Positions 7,798 through 20,758 of a stretch of DNA of 64,000 nucleotides are shown piece by piece. A model generated the notes under the pieces. It searched no databases and had not been told where the DNA came from. It saw nothing but the letters and a program-made list of their open reading frames with translations. A program made the translations under genes and the position numbers. The DNA lies in NCBI RefSeq assembly GCF_022808695.1, contig NZ_JAKZKW010000013.1, positions 40,918-104,917 of the forward strand. Direction: 5' to 3'. Numbering within the stretch: position 1 is the first letter of the stretch; the number at the start of each line of letters is the position of its first letter. Source of the DNA: Fundidesulfovibrio soli. GTDB lineage: Bacteria; Desulfobacterota; Desulfovibrionia; Desulfovibrionales; Desulfovibrionaceae.

Positions 7798-9396
7798 ATG
7801 CCCGCACTGCTCAAGAACCTCTGGGAACAGGCCACCCGTTTCTGGGCCGCCAGAACCATGGCCCAGCGCGTCCTCTTCGCGGGCGTGGCCATCTCCGTGG
7901 TGGCGGCCTTCGCGCTGATGATCTTCTGGTTCAACCAGCCCGACTACAAGGTGCTGTTCTCCAAGCTGAGCCAGGAGGACGCCGGGCGCGTCATGGAGAA
8001 CCTCAAGGCCTCCAAGACCCCCTACAAGATCGAGGACAACGGGCAGACCATCCTGGTGCCCGCCGAATTCGTGAGCGAGACCCGCATCCGCATCGCCGGC
8101 GACGGCAAGCTGCGCGGCGCGGGCCTGGGCTTCGAGGTCTTCGACGACACCAAGGTGGGGCAGACCGACTTCGTGCAGCGCATCAACTACCAGCGCGCCC
8201 TGCAGGGAGAGCTGGCCCGAACCATCGGCGAGTTCCCCCAGATCGAGAAGGCCCGCGTGCACCTGGTGCTGCCCCAGCGCAGCCTCTTCATCGAGGAGCA
8301 GCGCAAGCCCAGCGCCTCGGTGGTGCTCACGCTCAAGACCGGGGCCAAGCTCGAACCCAAGCAGGTCCAGGGCATCGTCAATTTCGTGGCCATGAGCGTC
8401 GAGGGATTGGATCCCAACCGCGTGACCGTCACCGACACGGCCGGCAAGATCGTCTTCCAGGCCAAGGACGGCTCCAGCATCGACGGCATGACCTCCACCC
8501 AGTTCGAGTTCCGCAACAACTACCAGAACACCCTGGAGCGCCGCATCGAGGAACTGCTGACCCCCATCGTGGGCGGCGGCAAGTCCATCGCCAAGGTCTC
8601 GGCCAACCTGGACTTCTCCCAGAAGGTCACCAAGCGCCAGAGCTACGACCCCAACAAGACCGTGGTGCGCTCCGAGACCCGCGAGGAATCCTCCACCAAC
8701 CAGAAGGCCAACGTCGACGGCTCCGTGCCCGAGACCAACTTCCGGGGCGACGGCTTCTCCGGCACCCAGAACAAGGTGGACCAGGCCTCAGAAAAGCGCA
8801 TGACCAACTACGAGATCGACTCCGAACAGCAGGAGATCGTGTCCCCCTCCGGGGAGTTGCAGCGCCTCTCGGTCGCGGTTATCGTGGACCACATTCAGGA
8901 CCCGGGCAGCAAGGAAGTGAAGTTCATCCCCCGTCCCGCGGAGGAGTTGGAGCGCATCAAGCAGGCCGTGTCCAACGCTGTCGGCATCGACTCCAGGCGC
9001 GGCGACACCATCGAGGTCAGCTGCATGGCCTTCGGCGAGCGCGAGCTGTTCACCGAGCCGAGCCTGACCCAGAACATGCTGGAGTACGCCCAGCGACTGG
9101 GCAAGCCCTTCCTCAACGGCCTGCTGGTGTTCCTCTTCCTGCTGCTGGTGGTCCGCCCGGTGGTCATGGCGCTCATCCGCCCCCGCGTCACCCGCGAGGA
9201 GATCGAGCAGATCAGCCGCCTGCCCGAAGGCGAGCGCCGCATCGCCCTGGCCGAACCGGAAGAGGAGGAGACGGAACACGTGGAAGTCTCCAAGCGGCTT
9301 GAAAACGCCAAGATTCTGGCGCAGCAGCTTTTCGAAACAAATTCCGAGCAGGCCATCCTGATCCTGCGCGGATGGCTCAAGCAGGAGGCCTCCTAA
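7798..9396 (+). CDS. fliF: Flagellar MS-ring protein FliF
   Basis: 532 residues, usual FliF size. A first transmembrane helix lies at about residues 23-44 and a second at about 436-458 (Leu-Leu-Val-Phe-Leu-Phe-Leu-Leu-Leu-Val-Val). The periplasmic ring-building motifs between them include the YscJ-like domain with Phe-Val-Gln-Arg-Ile-Asn-Tyr-Gln-Arg-Ala-Leu-Gln-Gly-Glu-Leu. The cytoplasmic C-terminus (Leu-Ile-Leu-Arg-Gly-Trp-Leu) is the FliG-binding tail. Ribosome site AAGGAGAAG precedes the ATG. Confidence 0.97.
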   Translation: MPALLKNLWEQATRFWAARTMAQRVLFAGVAISVVAAFALMIFWFNQPDYKVLFSKLSQEDAGRVMENLKASKTPYKIEDNGQTILVPAEFVSETRIRIAGDGKLRGAGLGFEVFDDTKVGQTDFVQRINYQRALQGELARTIGEFPQIEKARVHLVLPQRSLFIEEQRKPSASVVLTLKTGAKLEPKQVQGIVNFVAMSVEGLDPNRVTVTDTAGKIVFQAKDGSSIDGMTSTQFEFRNNYQNTLERRIEELLTPIVGGGKSIAKVSANLDFSQKVTKRQSYDPNKTVVRSETREESSTNQKANVDGSVPETNFRGDGFSGTQNKVDQASEKRMTNYEIDSEQQEIVSPSGELQRLSVAVIVDHIQDPGSKEVKFIPRPAEELERIKQAVSNAVGIDSRRGDTIEVSCMAFGERELFTEPSLTQNMLEYAQRLGKPFLNGLLVFLFLLLVVRPVVMALIRPRVTREEIEQISRLPEGERRIALAEPEEEETEHVEVSKRLENAKILAQQLFETNSEQAILILRGWLKQEAS

Positions 9397-9399
9397 GCC

Positions 9400-10395
9400 A
9401 TGAACCTGACCGGACCGCAAAAGACCGCCGTTCTCTGCCTGGCGCTCGGCGACAAATTCTGCTCCGAGGTGTTCAAACGCATGGAGCGCGGCGACATCGC
9501 CCGCATCTCCAAAGCCATGCTGGAAATCGACACCGTGGAGAAGGAGGACGTCGAGGAGGTGCTCAGGGAGTTCAACGAGTCCATGCAGTACGGTCAGGAC
9601 CTGCTGGTGGGCGGCGCGGACACCGTGAAGCGCATGCTCAGCAAGACCCTGGACTCCGACACGGCCAAGTACATCATGGACTCGCTGGAGATCTCCTCCG
9701 GCCCCATCCCCTTCCAGGAGCTGGGCAACACCTCGCCGCGCATCCTGGCCCAGATCCTGCGCAACGAGCATCCGCAGACCCTGGCGCTCATCCTGGGCCA
9801 CCTGCAGCCGGACCAGGCCGCGGAGCTGCTCCAGAACCTGCCCTCGGGCGTGCGCGCCGAAGTGCTCCTGCGCCTGGCTAGGCTGGAGGCCGTGGCCGAG
9901 GAGATGCTCGTGGAGGTGGACCGGGTGCTCCAGAACCAGCTCATCGCCATGGGCGGCAAGGAAGGCAAGAAGGTGGGCGGCGTGCCCGCGGTGGCCGAGA
10001 TCCTCAACGCGGTGGACCGCGCCACGGAAGAGGAAGTCCTCTCCGAGATCGAGGAGGAGTCCGCCCAGATGGCCGAGGACATCCGCAACCTCATGTTCGT
10101 GTTCGAGGACGTCAAGGTTCTGGACGACCGCTCCATCCGCGAGCTGCTCAAGGAGGTCTCCAACGAGGAGCTGACCCAGGCCCTCAAGGGCGCCTCCGAC
10201 GAGCTCAAGGAGAAGTTCTTCAAGAACCTCTCCGAGCGCGCGGCCACCATGATCCGCGAAGATCTGGAGATCATGGGCCCCGTCCGGCTGGCGGACGTGG
10301 AGTCGGCCCAGCAGAACGTGGTCAAAACCGTGCGCAGGCTGGAGGCCGAGGGCAAGATAGCCATCGGCAGAGGCGGCGGCGATGTCTTCATCTGA
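9400..10395 (+). CDS. fliG: Flagellar motor switch protein FliG
   Basis: 331 residues. FliG couples the stator to the C-ring. The family motif Asn-Glu-His-Pro-Gln-Thr-Leu-Ala in the middle domain is intact. The C-terminal torque helix region has alternating charged residues (Asp-Asp-Arg-Ser-Ile-Arg-Glu-Leu-Leu-Lys-Glu, then Glu-Lys-Phe-Phe-Lys-Asn-Leu-Ser-Glu-Arg-Ala). It starts 3 bases after fliF ends and overlaps fliH by 14 bases. Confidence 0.97.
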   Translation: MNLTGPQKTAVLCLALGDKFCSEVFKRMERGDIARISKAMLEIDTVEKEDVEEVLREFNESMQYGQDLLVGGADTVKRMLSKTLDSDTAKYIMDSLEISSGPIPFQELGNTSPRILAQILRNEHPQTLALILGHLQPDQAAELLQNLPSGVRAEVLLRLARLEAVAEEMLVEVDRVLQNQLIAMGGKEGKKVGGVPAVAEILNAVDRATEEEVLSEIEEESAQMAEDIRNLMFVFEDVKVLDDRSIRELLKEVSNEELTQALKGASDELKEKFFKNLSERAATMIREDLEIMGPVRLADVESAQQNVVKTVRRLEAEGKIAIGRGGGDVFI

Positions 10396-11122
10396 TCCGT
10401 CACGCGGCCTGCTGCCCGGCAACGCCAGGGTGGTCATGGGCATCGGGGCCAACGGTCCCACCGAGATGACCGTCCACGAGATCGAGGGCGCCAAGACCCA
10501 GACCCTGGACGAGAAGACCGAGCTGGAGTTCTGGGCCAGGGTCCGGGCCAAAGCCCAGGCCAAGGCCCGCGAGATACTGGAGCAGGCCCTGGCCGAGGCC
10601 GAGGCCGTGCGCGCCCAGGCCCGGGAGGAAGGCTTCCACCAGGGGCTGGCCGAGGCGTCCCAGGCCTGCGAGGCCCAGCTGGCCGCCATGGGCGGCACCC
10701 TGGCCGGGACCATGCAGGGCATCGAGGCGGAGCGCCCCAGGCTCTGGGCCGTGCACCGTCAGGAATTCGCCGCCCTGCTCAAGATGGCGGTGGAGAAGGT
10801 GCTGCACACGGAGCTTTCCCAGCGCCGCCAGGAGATTCTCTCCAACCTGCTGGACCAGGCCATCGACCTGATGGACACCCGCAAGGGCTTCACCGTGCTG
10901 GTGAGCCCCCAGGACGAAGAGACCGTGGCCCACCTGCTGGAGGAGGCCAAGAAGGCCCACCAGGGCATGGGCCACTGGCGCGTCAAGGCGGACCCGTCCC
11001 TGGAGGCCGGAGGCGTGCGCCTGGAATCCGACGCGGGCATCGTGGACAACTCCGTGGACACCCGCTTCGAACAGATTTCCGACCTTCTGGACCGCGTCGG
11101 CTTCGACGACGCCCAGCCCTGA
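10382..11122 (+). CDS. fliH: Flagellar export stator FliH
   Basis: 246 residues between fliG and fliI, the standard fliH position. The N-terminal half is a charged Ala/Glu-rich coiled coil (about residues 40-115) with small-residue spacing like the FliH GxxxG-type region. The C-terminal half (Arg-Gln-Glu-Phe-Ala-Ala-Leu-Leu-Lys-Met-Ala-Val-Glu-Lys-Val-Leu) resembles the vacuolar ATPase stator E subunit. FliH holds FliI at the export gate. The 14-base overlap with fliG suggests coupled translation; FliH is always weakly conserved, so position supports the call. Confidence 0.88.
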   Translation: MSSSDPSRGLLPGNARVVMGIGANGPTEMTVHEIEGAKTQTLDEKTELEFWARVRAKAQAKAREILEQALAEAEAVRAQAREEGFHQGLAEASQACEAQLAAMGGTLAGTMQGIEAERPRLWAVHRQEFAALLKMAVEKVLHTELSQRRQEILSNLLDQAIDLMDTRKGFTVLVSPQDEETVAHLLEEAKKAHQGMGHWRVKADPSLEAGGVRLESDAGIVDNSVDTRFEQISDLLDRVGFDDAQP

Positions 11123-11126
11123 GTTC

Positions 11127-12452
11127 ATGGACGCCCAAGCCTGCATGAGCCTGCTCGACGGCCTGGACCCCGTGCGCACCTACGGCAAGGTGAGCAAGGT
11201 GGTGGGCCTCATCGCCGAGGGCAAGGGCATCAAGGCCCCGCTCGGCGCGGTCTGCCAGCTCATGCCCGAAGGCTGCACCGACGCGGAGGCAGGCATCCCC
11301 GCCGAGGTGGTGGGCTTCCGGGACGACTCCTGCCTGCTCATGCCCTACGGCGACCTGCGCGGCGTCGGCCAGGGCTGCCTGATCTGCAACACGGCCACCC
11401 CGCCGCTGCTGCCCGTGGGCAGGCGCTTCCTGGGCCGCGTCATCGACGCCTTCGGCAACCCCATCGACGACAAGGGCCCCATCGACCCCAGGCGCTACTA
11501 CCCCCTGTTCAACGACCCGCCGCCCCCCATGAGCCGCCCGCGCATCAGCGAGCCCATGGACGTGGGCGTGCGCGCCATCAACGGCCTGCTCACCCTGGGC
11601 AAGGGCCAGCGCGTGGGCATCATGGCCGGTTCGGGCGTGGGCAAGTCCACGCTCATGGGCATGATCGCGCGCAACACCAAGGCCGACGTGAACGTCATCG
11701 GCCTGGTGGGCGAGCGCGGCCGCGAGGTGGTGGAGTTCATCGAGAAGGACCTGGGCCCCGAAGGCCTGGCCCGCTCCGTGCTGGTGGTGGCCACCTCGGA
11801 CCAGAGCCCCCTGGTGCGCATGCGCGCGGCCTACGCGGCCACGGCCATGGCCGAATTCTTCCGGGACCAGGGCGCGGACGTGATCCTGATGATGGACTCC
11901 GTGACCCGCTTCGCCATGGCCGGGCGCGAAGTGGGCCTGGCCGCCGGAGAGCCGCCCACCACGCGCGGCTACACCCCCTCCGTTTTCGCCCACCTGCCCA
12001 AGCTGCTGGAGCGCGCCGGGCGCAGCGCCGCCGGCTCCATCACCGGCATCTACACCGTGCTGGTGGACGGCGACGACTTCAACGAGCCCATCGCCGACGC
12101 CGTGCGCTCCATCCTGGACGGGCACATGGTGCTCACCCGCGACCTGGCCGACCAGGGCCACTTCCCGGCCATCGACGTGCTGAAGAGCATCAGCCGCCTG
12201 CGCTCCGACGTGACCGGCAAGGAGGACCTCCAGGCCGGGCGCGAGATCATCCGCATGCTGGCCACCTACCGCCGCGTGGAAGACATGGTGAACATCGGGG
12301 CCTACCAGGCCGGGGCCAACCCCGAGATCGACCAGGCCCTGCGCATGATCGGCCCCATCCGCGCCTACCTGCAGCAGCACGTGGGCGAGGCCGAGAGCCT
12401 TGAGGGCTCCTTCGCGGCCCTGCACGGGCTGCTGGCCCAGACCTCGGGCTGA
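11127..12452 (+). CDS. fliI: Flagellar export ATPase FliI
   Basis: 441 residues, F1-beta-like ATPase of the type III export machine. Walker A Gly-Ser-Gly-Val-Gly-Lys-Ser-Thr lies near residues 168-175 and Walker B Val-Ile-Leu-Met-Met-Asp-Ser near 251-257. The family signature Pro-Thr-Thr-Arg-Gly-Tyr-Thr-Pro-Ser-Val-Phe is present. It is the last gene of the operon: the next gene starts 140 bases later and is a kinase. FliJ, which usually follows fliI, is missing here. Confidence 0.97.
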   Translation: MDAQACMSLLDGLDPVRTYGKVSKVVGLIAEGKGIKAPLGAVCQLMPEGCTDAEAGIPAEVVGFRDDSCLLMPYGDLRGVGQGCLICNTATPPLLPVGRRFLGRVIDAFGNPIDDKGPIDPRRYYPLFNDPPPPMSRPRISEPMDVGVRAINGLLTLGKGQRVGIMAGSGVGKSTLMGMIARNTKADVNVIGLVGERGREVVEFIEKDLGPEGLARSVLVVATSDQSPLVRMRAAYAATAMAEFFRDQGADVILMMDSVTRFAMAGREVGLAAGEPPTTRGYTPSVFAHLPKLLERAGRSAAGSITGIYTVLVDGDDFNEPIADAVRSILDGHMVLTRDLADQGHFPAIDVLKSISRLRSDVTGKEDLQAGREIIRMLATYRRVEDMVNIGAYQAGANPEIDQALRMIGPIRAYLQQHVGEAESLEGSFAALHGLLAQTSG

Positions 12453-12592
12453 GGCCCGCTCCGCTCCCGCCGCGCCCTTTCGAGACGCCGTGCCCCGATT
12501 GCACTCTCGGGCCATTGCGGCTATTGTGTGCAAAAGTCGAAAGTGTGTATCCTCTCCCGCCAGTCTCCACCGCTTAGACGTAAGGACCGCGC

Positions 12593-16318
<3,726 letters not shown>

Positions 16319-16342
16319 GCCGGTTGTCCGGCGGAGGCGGCG

Positions 16343-17203
16343 GTGGAACAGCACGAAAAGGAACAGCTGGAGATCGACCTCTTCCTGGAAGGGGTCTTCC
16401 GCCGTTACGGATACGACTTCCGCAACTACGCCCGGGCGTCCCTGCAGCGGCGCATGCGGGGGCTCATGGCCGCCACGGGCCACTCGAGCGTCATCGAAAT
16501 GCTGCCCAAGGTCTTCTCGGACAGGGACTTCCTGGTGCGCGTGGTGGACGCCCTCTCCATCAACGTCACCGAGATGTTCCGGGACCCGCCCTTTTTCCTG
16601 GCCCTGCGCGAGAAGGTGGTGCCCTACCTCAAGACCTACCCCTTCATCAAAGTCTGGCACGCCGGGTGCGCCAGCGGGGAGGAGGTGTACTCCCTGGCCA
16701 TCCTCTTCAAGGAGGAAGGCATCTACGACCGCACGACCTTCTTCGCCACGGACTTCAACGCCGGCACCCTGGAGAAGGCCAAGGCGGGCATCTACCCCCT
16801 GGACACCATGAAAAAGTTCGCCGGCAACTACCTTGCCGGGGGCGGCAAGGCCGCCCTGTCCGACTATTTCCACGCCGAGTACGACAGCGCCATCATCGAC
16901 GGCTCGCTGAAGAAGAACGTGACCTTCGCCATGCACAATCTCGCCACGGACGGCGTCTTCGGGGAGATGCACCTGATCCTGTGCCGCAACGTGCTCATCT
17001 ACTTCGACGCCCAGCTGCAATGCAGGGTGACCGCCCTCTTCGACGACAGCCTCGTGCACGGCGGCATCCTGGCCCTGGGCAGCAAGGAGACCCTGCGCTT
17101 TACCGAGCTGGCGGACTACTACGACCTGCTGGACGAGAAATGGCGGCTCTACAAGAAAACCGGCACCGCCCACCAGGCCGCGCACTGGGGGACGCCCACG
17201 TGA
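16343..17203 (+). CDS. cheR: CheR-type protein-glutamate methyltransferase
   Basis: 286 residues. The N-terminal helical CheR domain contains Ser-Leu-Gln-Arg-Arg-Met and Asn-Val-Thr-Glu-Met-Phe-Arg-Asp. The SAM-binding fold has Trp-His-Ala-Gly-Cys-Ala-Ser-Gly-Glu-Glu-Val-Tyr-Ser and the later Cys-Arg-Asn-Val-Leu-Ile-Tyr-Phe motif. The GTG at 16343 has a GGCGGAGG-type site and begins the homologous region. It lacks the C-terminal TPR extension seen in some CheR proteins. No CheA, CheW or receptor gene is nearby, so its target may be the preceding kinase or a partner outside the chemotaxis system. Confidence 0.93.
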   Translation: MEQHEKEQLEIDLFLEGVFRRYGYDFRNYARASLQRRMRGLMAATGHSSVIEMLPKVFSDRDFLVRVVDALSINVTEMFRDPPFFLALREKVVPYLKTYPFIKVWHAGCASGEEVYSLAILFKEEGIYDRTTFFATDFNAGTLEKAKAGIYPLDTMKKFAGNYLAGGGKAALSDYFHAEYDSAIIDGSLKKNVTFAMHNLATDGVFGEMHLILCRNVLIYFDAQLQCRVTALFDDSLVHGGILALGSKETLRFTELADYYDLLDEKWRLYKKTGTAHQAAHWGTPT

Positions 17204-17838
17204 GCCCGGGGCGCAGGATGCAGGCGGTGGTCATGGGGGCCTCGGCCGGGGGATGGTCCGCCTTCTCCCGCATCCTCATGGCCCTCCCGGGCGACTACCC
17301 GCTGCCCGTGGCCATGGTGCTGCACGTTCACCCCGTGCAAGGGGACGACTACCCCCTGCACATGGCCCCGGGGCGGAGCATCCCCGTGCGCCCCGCGCAG
17401 GATAAGGACCCCTTCCTGCCGGGCACGGTCTACTTCGCGCCGCCGGATTACCACCTGCTCATCGATTGGGACCGGACCCTCTCCCTCTCGGCGGACCCCA
17501 AGGTCTGCTACTCCCGGCCATCCATCGACGTGCTCTTCGAGAGCGCGGCATCGGTCTACGGCCCCGGGCTGCTGGGCGTCCTGCTCACCGGAGCCAGCAG
17601 CGACGGCACGCAGGGGGTCAAACGCATCAACGAGCTGGGCGGCCTGACAGTGGTTCAGGACCCGGACACGGCCGAACATCCCGCCATGCCGCGCTCCGCC
17701 GTCACCCACGCATCACCCTGGCGCGTGCTCGGCCTGGACGCCATCACGCAATTGCTGCTCGATCTGGCCCAGGGGCCACGTCCAGCTTTCCTTGATCTTG
17801 AGAGTGGGGCGTCAGCGCCCGAAAGGAGCCGCCCGTGA
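17200..17838 (+). CDS. cheB: CheB-type methylesterase without receiver domain
   Basis: 212 residues corresponding only to the catalytic half of CheB. The catalytic Ser is in Gly-Ala-Ser-Ala-Gly-Gly near residue 15, the His in Val-Leu-His-Val-His-Pro, and the Asp in Leu-Thr-Gly-Ala-Ser-Ser-Asp-Gly. The regulatory receiver domain of normal CheB is absent, so phosphorylation cannot act in cis. The GTG at 17200 overlaps the cheR stop (GTGA), indicating coupled translation; an ATG at 17218 is the alternative start. It pairs with CheR as a reversible methylation module. Confidence 0.92.
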   Translation: MSPGRRMQAVVMGASAGGWSAFSRILMALPGDYPLPVAMVLHVHPVQGDDYPLHMAPGRSIPVRPAQDKDPFLPGTVYFAPPDYHLLIDWDRTLSLSADPKVCYSRPSIDVLFESAASVYGPGLLGVLLTGASSDGTQGVKRINELGGLTVVQDPDTAEHPAMPRSAVTHASPWRVLGLDAITQLLLDLAQGPRPAFLDLESGASAPERSRP

Positions 17839-19532
17839 CGTCAACGCCCAAAATCCTCATCGTGGACGACAAGCCCGAGAACCTGATCGCGCTGGAGAGC
17901 GTACTGGCCCCCCTGGGTGCGGCCATCCTGAAAGCCACCACCGGCGACGAGGCTCTGCGCCTCTCCCTGCGGAACTCCTTCGCCCTGGCCATTCTGGACG
18001 TGCAGATGCCGGTGATGGACGGTTTCGAGATCGCCCGCCTGCTTCGGCTGGACATGGCGTCCAGGAACACGCCCATCATTTTCCTCTCGGCGGTCTACTC
18101 CGACGACTACCACCAGTTCCTGGGGTACCGCTCCGGCGCGGTGGACTTCATCACCAAGCCCTTCAACCCCGAGTTCCTGCTCCAGAAGGTCAACGTCTTC
18201 CTGGAGATGTACAAGAGCAATGCGGCCCTCAAGCAGAGCAAGGAGCAGCTGGAAGGCCTCCTGGACGCGCAACAGCGCACCAACACGGCCCTCCAGAAGG
18301 AGATCGCCCGGCGCATCGCCATCGAGAACCAGCTCCAGGCCGCCAAACGCCAGGCCGAGACGCTCAGCCGCGCCAAGAGCGAGTTCCTGGCCACCATGAG
18401 CCACGAGATCCGCACGCCCCTGAACGGCATCATGGGCATGCTCCAGCTGGCCCAGTCCCTGCCCATGGACGCCGAGCTCAGGGACTACGTGGACAACGCC
18501 CTCTCATCCAGCAGGAGCCTGCTGCGCATCCTCTCGGACATCCTGGACATCTCCAAGGTGGAGGCGGGCATGCTCGAACTGGTCGACGAGGAGTTCGACC
18601 TGGAGGAGGTCATCCGGCCCATCGTGGCATCCTTCTGCGACACCGCGGCAGGCAAAGGCATCGGCTACGAAGTCCGGGTGGCCCCGGGGGTGCCCGCCCG
18701 CCTGATGGGCGACCCGAGCCGCATGCGCCAGATTCTGTTCAACCTCGTGGGCAACGCCATCAAGTTCACCACTTCAGGCCACGTCCTGCTGGATATGTAC
18801 ACCCTTCCGCATTGCCCCCGGCAGGACTACGTGAACCTGCACTTCAGCGTGACGGATACGGGCATCGGCATCCCCGAGGACAAGGTGGCCCACATCTTCG
18901 GCATGTTCACGCAGGTGGAGGGAAGCTACAGCAGGCGATTCGGCGGCACGGGCCTCGGCCTGGCCATCGTGCGGCAGTTGGTGAATCTCATGGGGGGCAC
19001 CCTGAGCATAGCCACCGAGCTGGGCCACGGCACCGAGATGCACGTCACCCTGCCTCTGCGCGCCAAGCTGGAGCCGGCTCAGGCCGCAAAGACGGCAGCC
19101 CGGGCCTGCTGCCCGTCGGAAAAGCCCGGCAACCGGGTGCTCGTGGTGGAGGACGAAAGCATGAACCGCCTGACCGCCGTGCGCTTCCTGCAGCACCTCG
19201 GCTTCGAATCCGTGGGCGTGTCGGACGGCCAGCAGGCGCTTGACATCCTGACCCGAAGCCGCTTCGACGTGGTGCTCATGGACATTCAGATGCCGGAGAT
19301 GGACGGATTGGAAGCCACCCGGCGCCTGCGCGCGGGCGGCACCATCAACCGCGACGTGCCGGTGGTGGCGCTCACCGCTCACGCCATGTCCGGCGACAGG
19401 GACAGGTTCCTGGCTGCGGGGATGGACGAATATCTGACCAAACCCATGGAGATGCAGGCCCTGCGGGAGGTGCTCACCAGGCTGTTGCCCGGAGCCCCGG
19501 GACAGTGCGCCCCGGCCGGGCAGCAAGGCTGA
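17835..19532 (+). CDS. Soluble hybrid kinase: receiver-HisKA-ATPase-receiver
   Basis: 565 residues, no membrane helix. An N-terminal receiver (acceptor Asp55 in Ile-Leu-Asp-Val-Gln-Met-Pro) is followed by a coiled coil (about 125-175), HisKA with His190 ([12 protein letters not shown]), the HATPase domain, and a C-terminal receiver with Asp483. The GTG at 17835 overlaps the cheB stop as GTGA. The receiver-first layout suggests it is switched by another kinase, plausibly the 1241-residue hybrid kinase upstream. Both receiver pockets keep the acidic pair and the later Lys. Confidence 0.93.
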   Translation: MTSTPKILIVDDKPENLIALESVLAPLGAAILKATTGDEALRLSLRNSFALAILDVQMPVMDGFEIARLLRLDMASRNTPIIFLSAVYSDDYHQFLGYRSGAVDFITKPFNPEFLLQKVNVFLEMYKSNAALKQSKEQLEGLLDAQQRTNTALQKEIARRIAIENQLQAAKRQAETLSRAKSEFLATMSHEIRTPLNGIMGMLQLAQSLPMDAELRDYVDNALSSSRSLLRILSDILDISKVEAGMLELVDEEFDLEEVIRPIVASFCDTAAGKGIGYEVRVAPGVPARLMGDPSRMRQILFNLVGNAIKFTTSGHVLLDMYTLPHCPRQDYVNLHFSVTDTGIGIPEDKVAHIFGMFTQVEGSYSRRFGGTGLGLAIVRQLVNLMGGTLSIATELGHGTEMHVTLPLRAKLEPAQAAKTAARACCPSEKPGNRVLVVEDESMNRLTAVRFLQHLGFESVGVSDGQQALDILTRSRFDVVLMDIQMPEMDGLEATRRLRAGGTINRDVPVVALTAHAMSGDRDRFLAAGMDEYLTKPMEMQALREVLTRLLPGAPGQCAPAGQQG

Positions 19533-19544
19533 GCGGAGGGGCCG

Positions 19545-20597
19545 TCAGTCCCACTCGCAGCGGCAGGAGGGGCCGTCCATGACGCAGCGGACGCCGAAGG
19601 CCCTGTCGCGGCCGCCCCGCTTGGCCTCGTAGAGGGCCTTGTCCGCGGCGTCCAGCAGGTGTTGCGGGTTGGACTCCTCACTGGGGCGGGCCGTGGCCAC
19701 GCCGAGGCTCAGGGTCACGTGCCGCACGCCGTCCACCACGGACCCGGCATGAGGGATCGCCAGCATGCGCACCCTGGCCAGCACCTCGTCGGCCAGCTCC
19801 ATCGCCCCCTCGTGGTCCGTGCCGGGCAGCACCATGGCGAACTCCTCGCCTCCGAACCGGGCCACGAAGTCCGCCGGGCGCCTGGCCGTCCCCGAGAGCA
19901 ACCTGGCCACCTCGCGCAGGCAGTTGTCTCCCTCCAGGTGGCCATAGAAGTCGTTGTAGGGCTTGAAGCCGTCGATGTCGGCCATGACCAGCGAAACGGG
20001 CCTGCCCTCCCGGGCGGCCCGGCGCCATTCGCGCTCCAGGGTCTCGTCGAGGCAGCGGCGGTTGTGCAACCCGGTCAGGCCGTCGGCCATGGACATGCGC
20101 AGCAGCGCGTAGTTGGCCCGCTCCAGCTCATCCTTGATCCGGGTGAGTTCCTCCACCTTTTCGGCAAGCTCCTTGCGCTGCCTGTGCAGCTCCAGAAACA
20201 CGGCGACCTTGCCCAGCAGGATGTCGGCGTTGACCGGCTTGTACAGGAAGTCCACCGCGCCGGAGGTGTAGCCCTTGAACACGTGGTGCTCGTCATAGGC
20301 GGCGGCGGTCAGGAAGATGATGGGCATGGCCCGGTTCTCGCGCTGGGTCCGCAAGAGGGTCGCCAGCTCGTAGCCGTCCATGCCTGGCATGCGCACGTCC
20401 ACGATGGCCAGGGCGAAACTCTCGTTGAGGGCGGCGCGCAGGGCCTCCTCCCCTCCCAGCGCGTTCACGCAGGTGACGTCCAGCGCGGAAAGCACGCAGG
20501 CCAGGGCCGTCAGGTTTTCGCTCCTGTCGTCCACAAGCAGGATCTTGTCCCGCGCGTCATTCCCGACGTGTTGGTTCTTGGTCGGTTGCGTCGTCAT
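19545..20597 (-). CDS. Response regulator with GGDEF diguanylate cyclase domain
   Basis: 350 residues, convergent with the kinase gene (12 bases between stops). Receiver domain with acceptor Asp67 (Ala-Ile-Val-Asp-Val-Arg-Met-Pro), a short coiled coil, then GGDEF. The active-site motif is Gly-Gly-Glu-Glu-Phe, and an inhibitory I-site Arg-Pro-Ala-Asp sits five residues before it, so the enzyme looks active and product-inhibited. It would make c-di-GMP when phosphorylated. The start at 20597 lacks a strong ribosome site; an in-frame GTG ten codons in is the alternative. Its receiver resembles that of the neighbouring hybrid kinase, suggesting shared signalling. Confidence 0.92.
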   Translation of the reverse strand: MTTQPTKNQHVGNDARDKILLVDDRSENLTALACVLSALDVTCVNALGGEEALRAALNESFALAIVDVRMPGMDGYELATLLRTQRENRAMPIIFLTAAAYDEHHVFKGYTSGAVDFLYKPVNADILLGKVAVFLELHRQRKELAEKVEELTRIKDELERANYALLRMSMADGLTGLHNRRCLDETLEREWRRAAREGRPVSLVMADIDGFKPYNDFYGHLEGDNCLREVARLLSGTARRPADFVARFGGEEFAMVLPGTDHEGAMELADEVLARVRMLAIPHAGSVVDGVRHVTLSLGVATARPSEESNPQHLLDAADKALYEAKRGGRDRAFGVRCVMDGPSCRCEWD

Positions 20598-20670
20598 GCA
20601 CAATCCGGGGCAGGCGGGCGAAAGGGCCGTCCGGCTTCCCCCCGGACAGCGGTCGACTCCTAACGCCCAA

Positions 20671-20698
20671 TTATCCGCATCCGCAATTGCACACTTTT
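20671..20698 (-). promoter_or_regulatory. Possible sigma-28 promoter of the diguanylate cyclase gene
   Basis: On the minus strand AAAA-N16-GCGGATAA resembles the FliA consensus TAAA-N15-GCCGATAA (7 of 8 in the -10 box, 3 of 4 in the -35 box, spacer one base long). It lies about 75 bases upstream of the start codon. The match is suggestive only. Confidence 0.35.
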
Positions 20699-20758
20699 CC
20701 GGTCTGGTAAAGATAAGCGCAAATTCAGGGCAACCAGACGGGATCCCCTCCGTAAGCG

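Noticed and set aside
12453..12592. Possible short fliJ after fliI
   Set aside because: Only 140 bases are available and no coiled-coil frame with a ribosome site exists.
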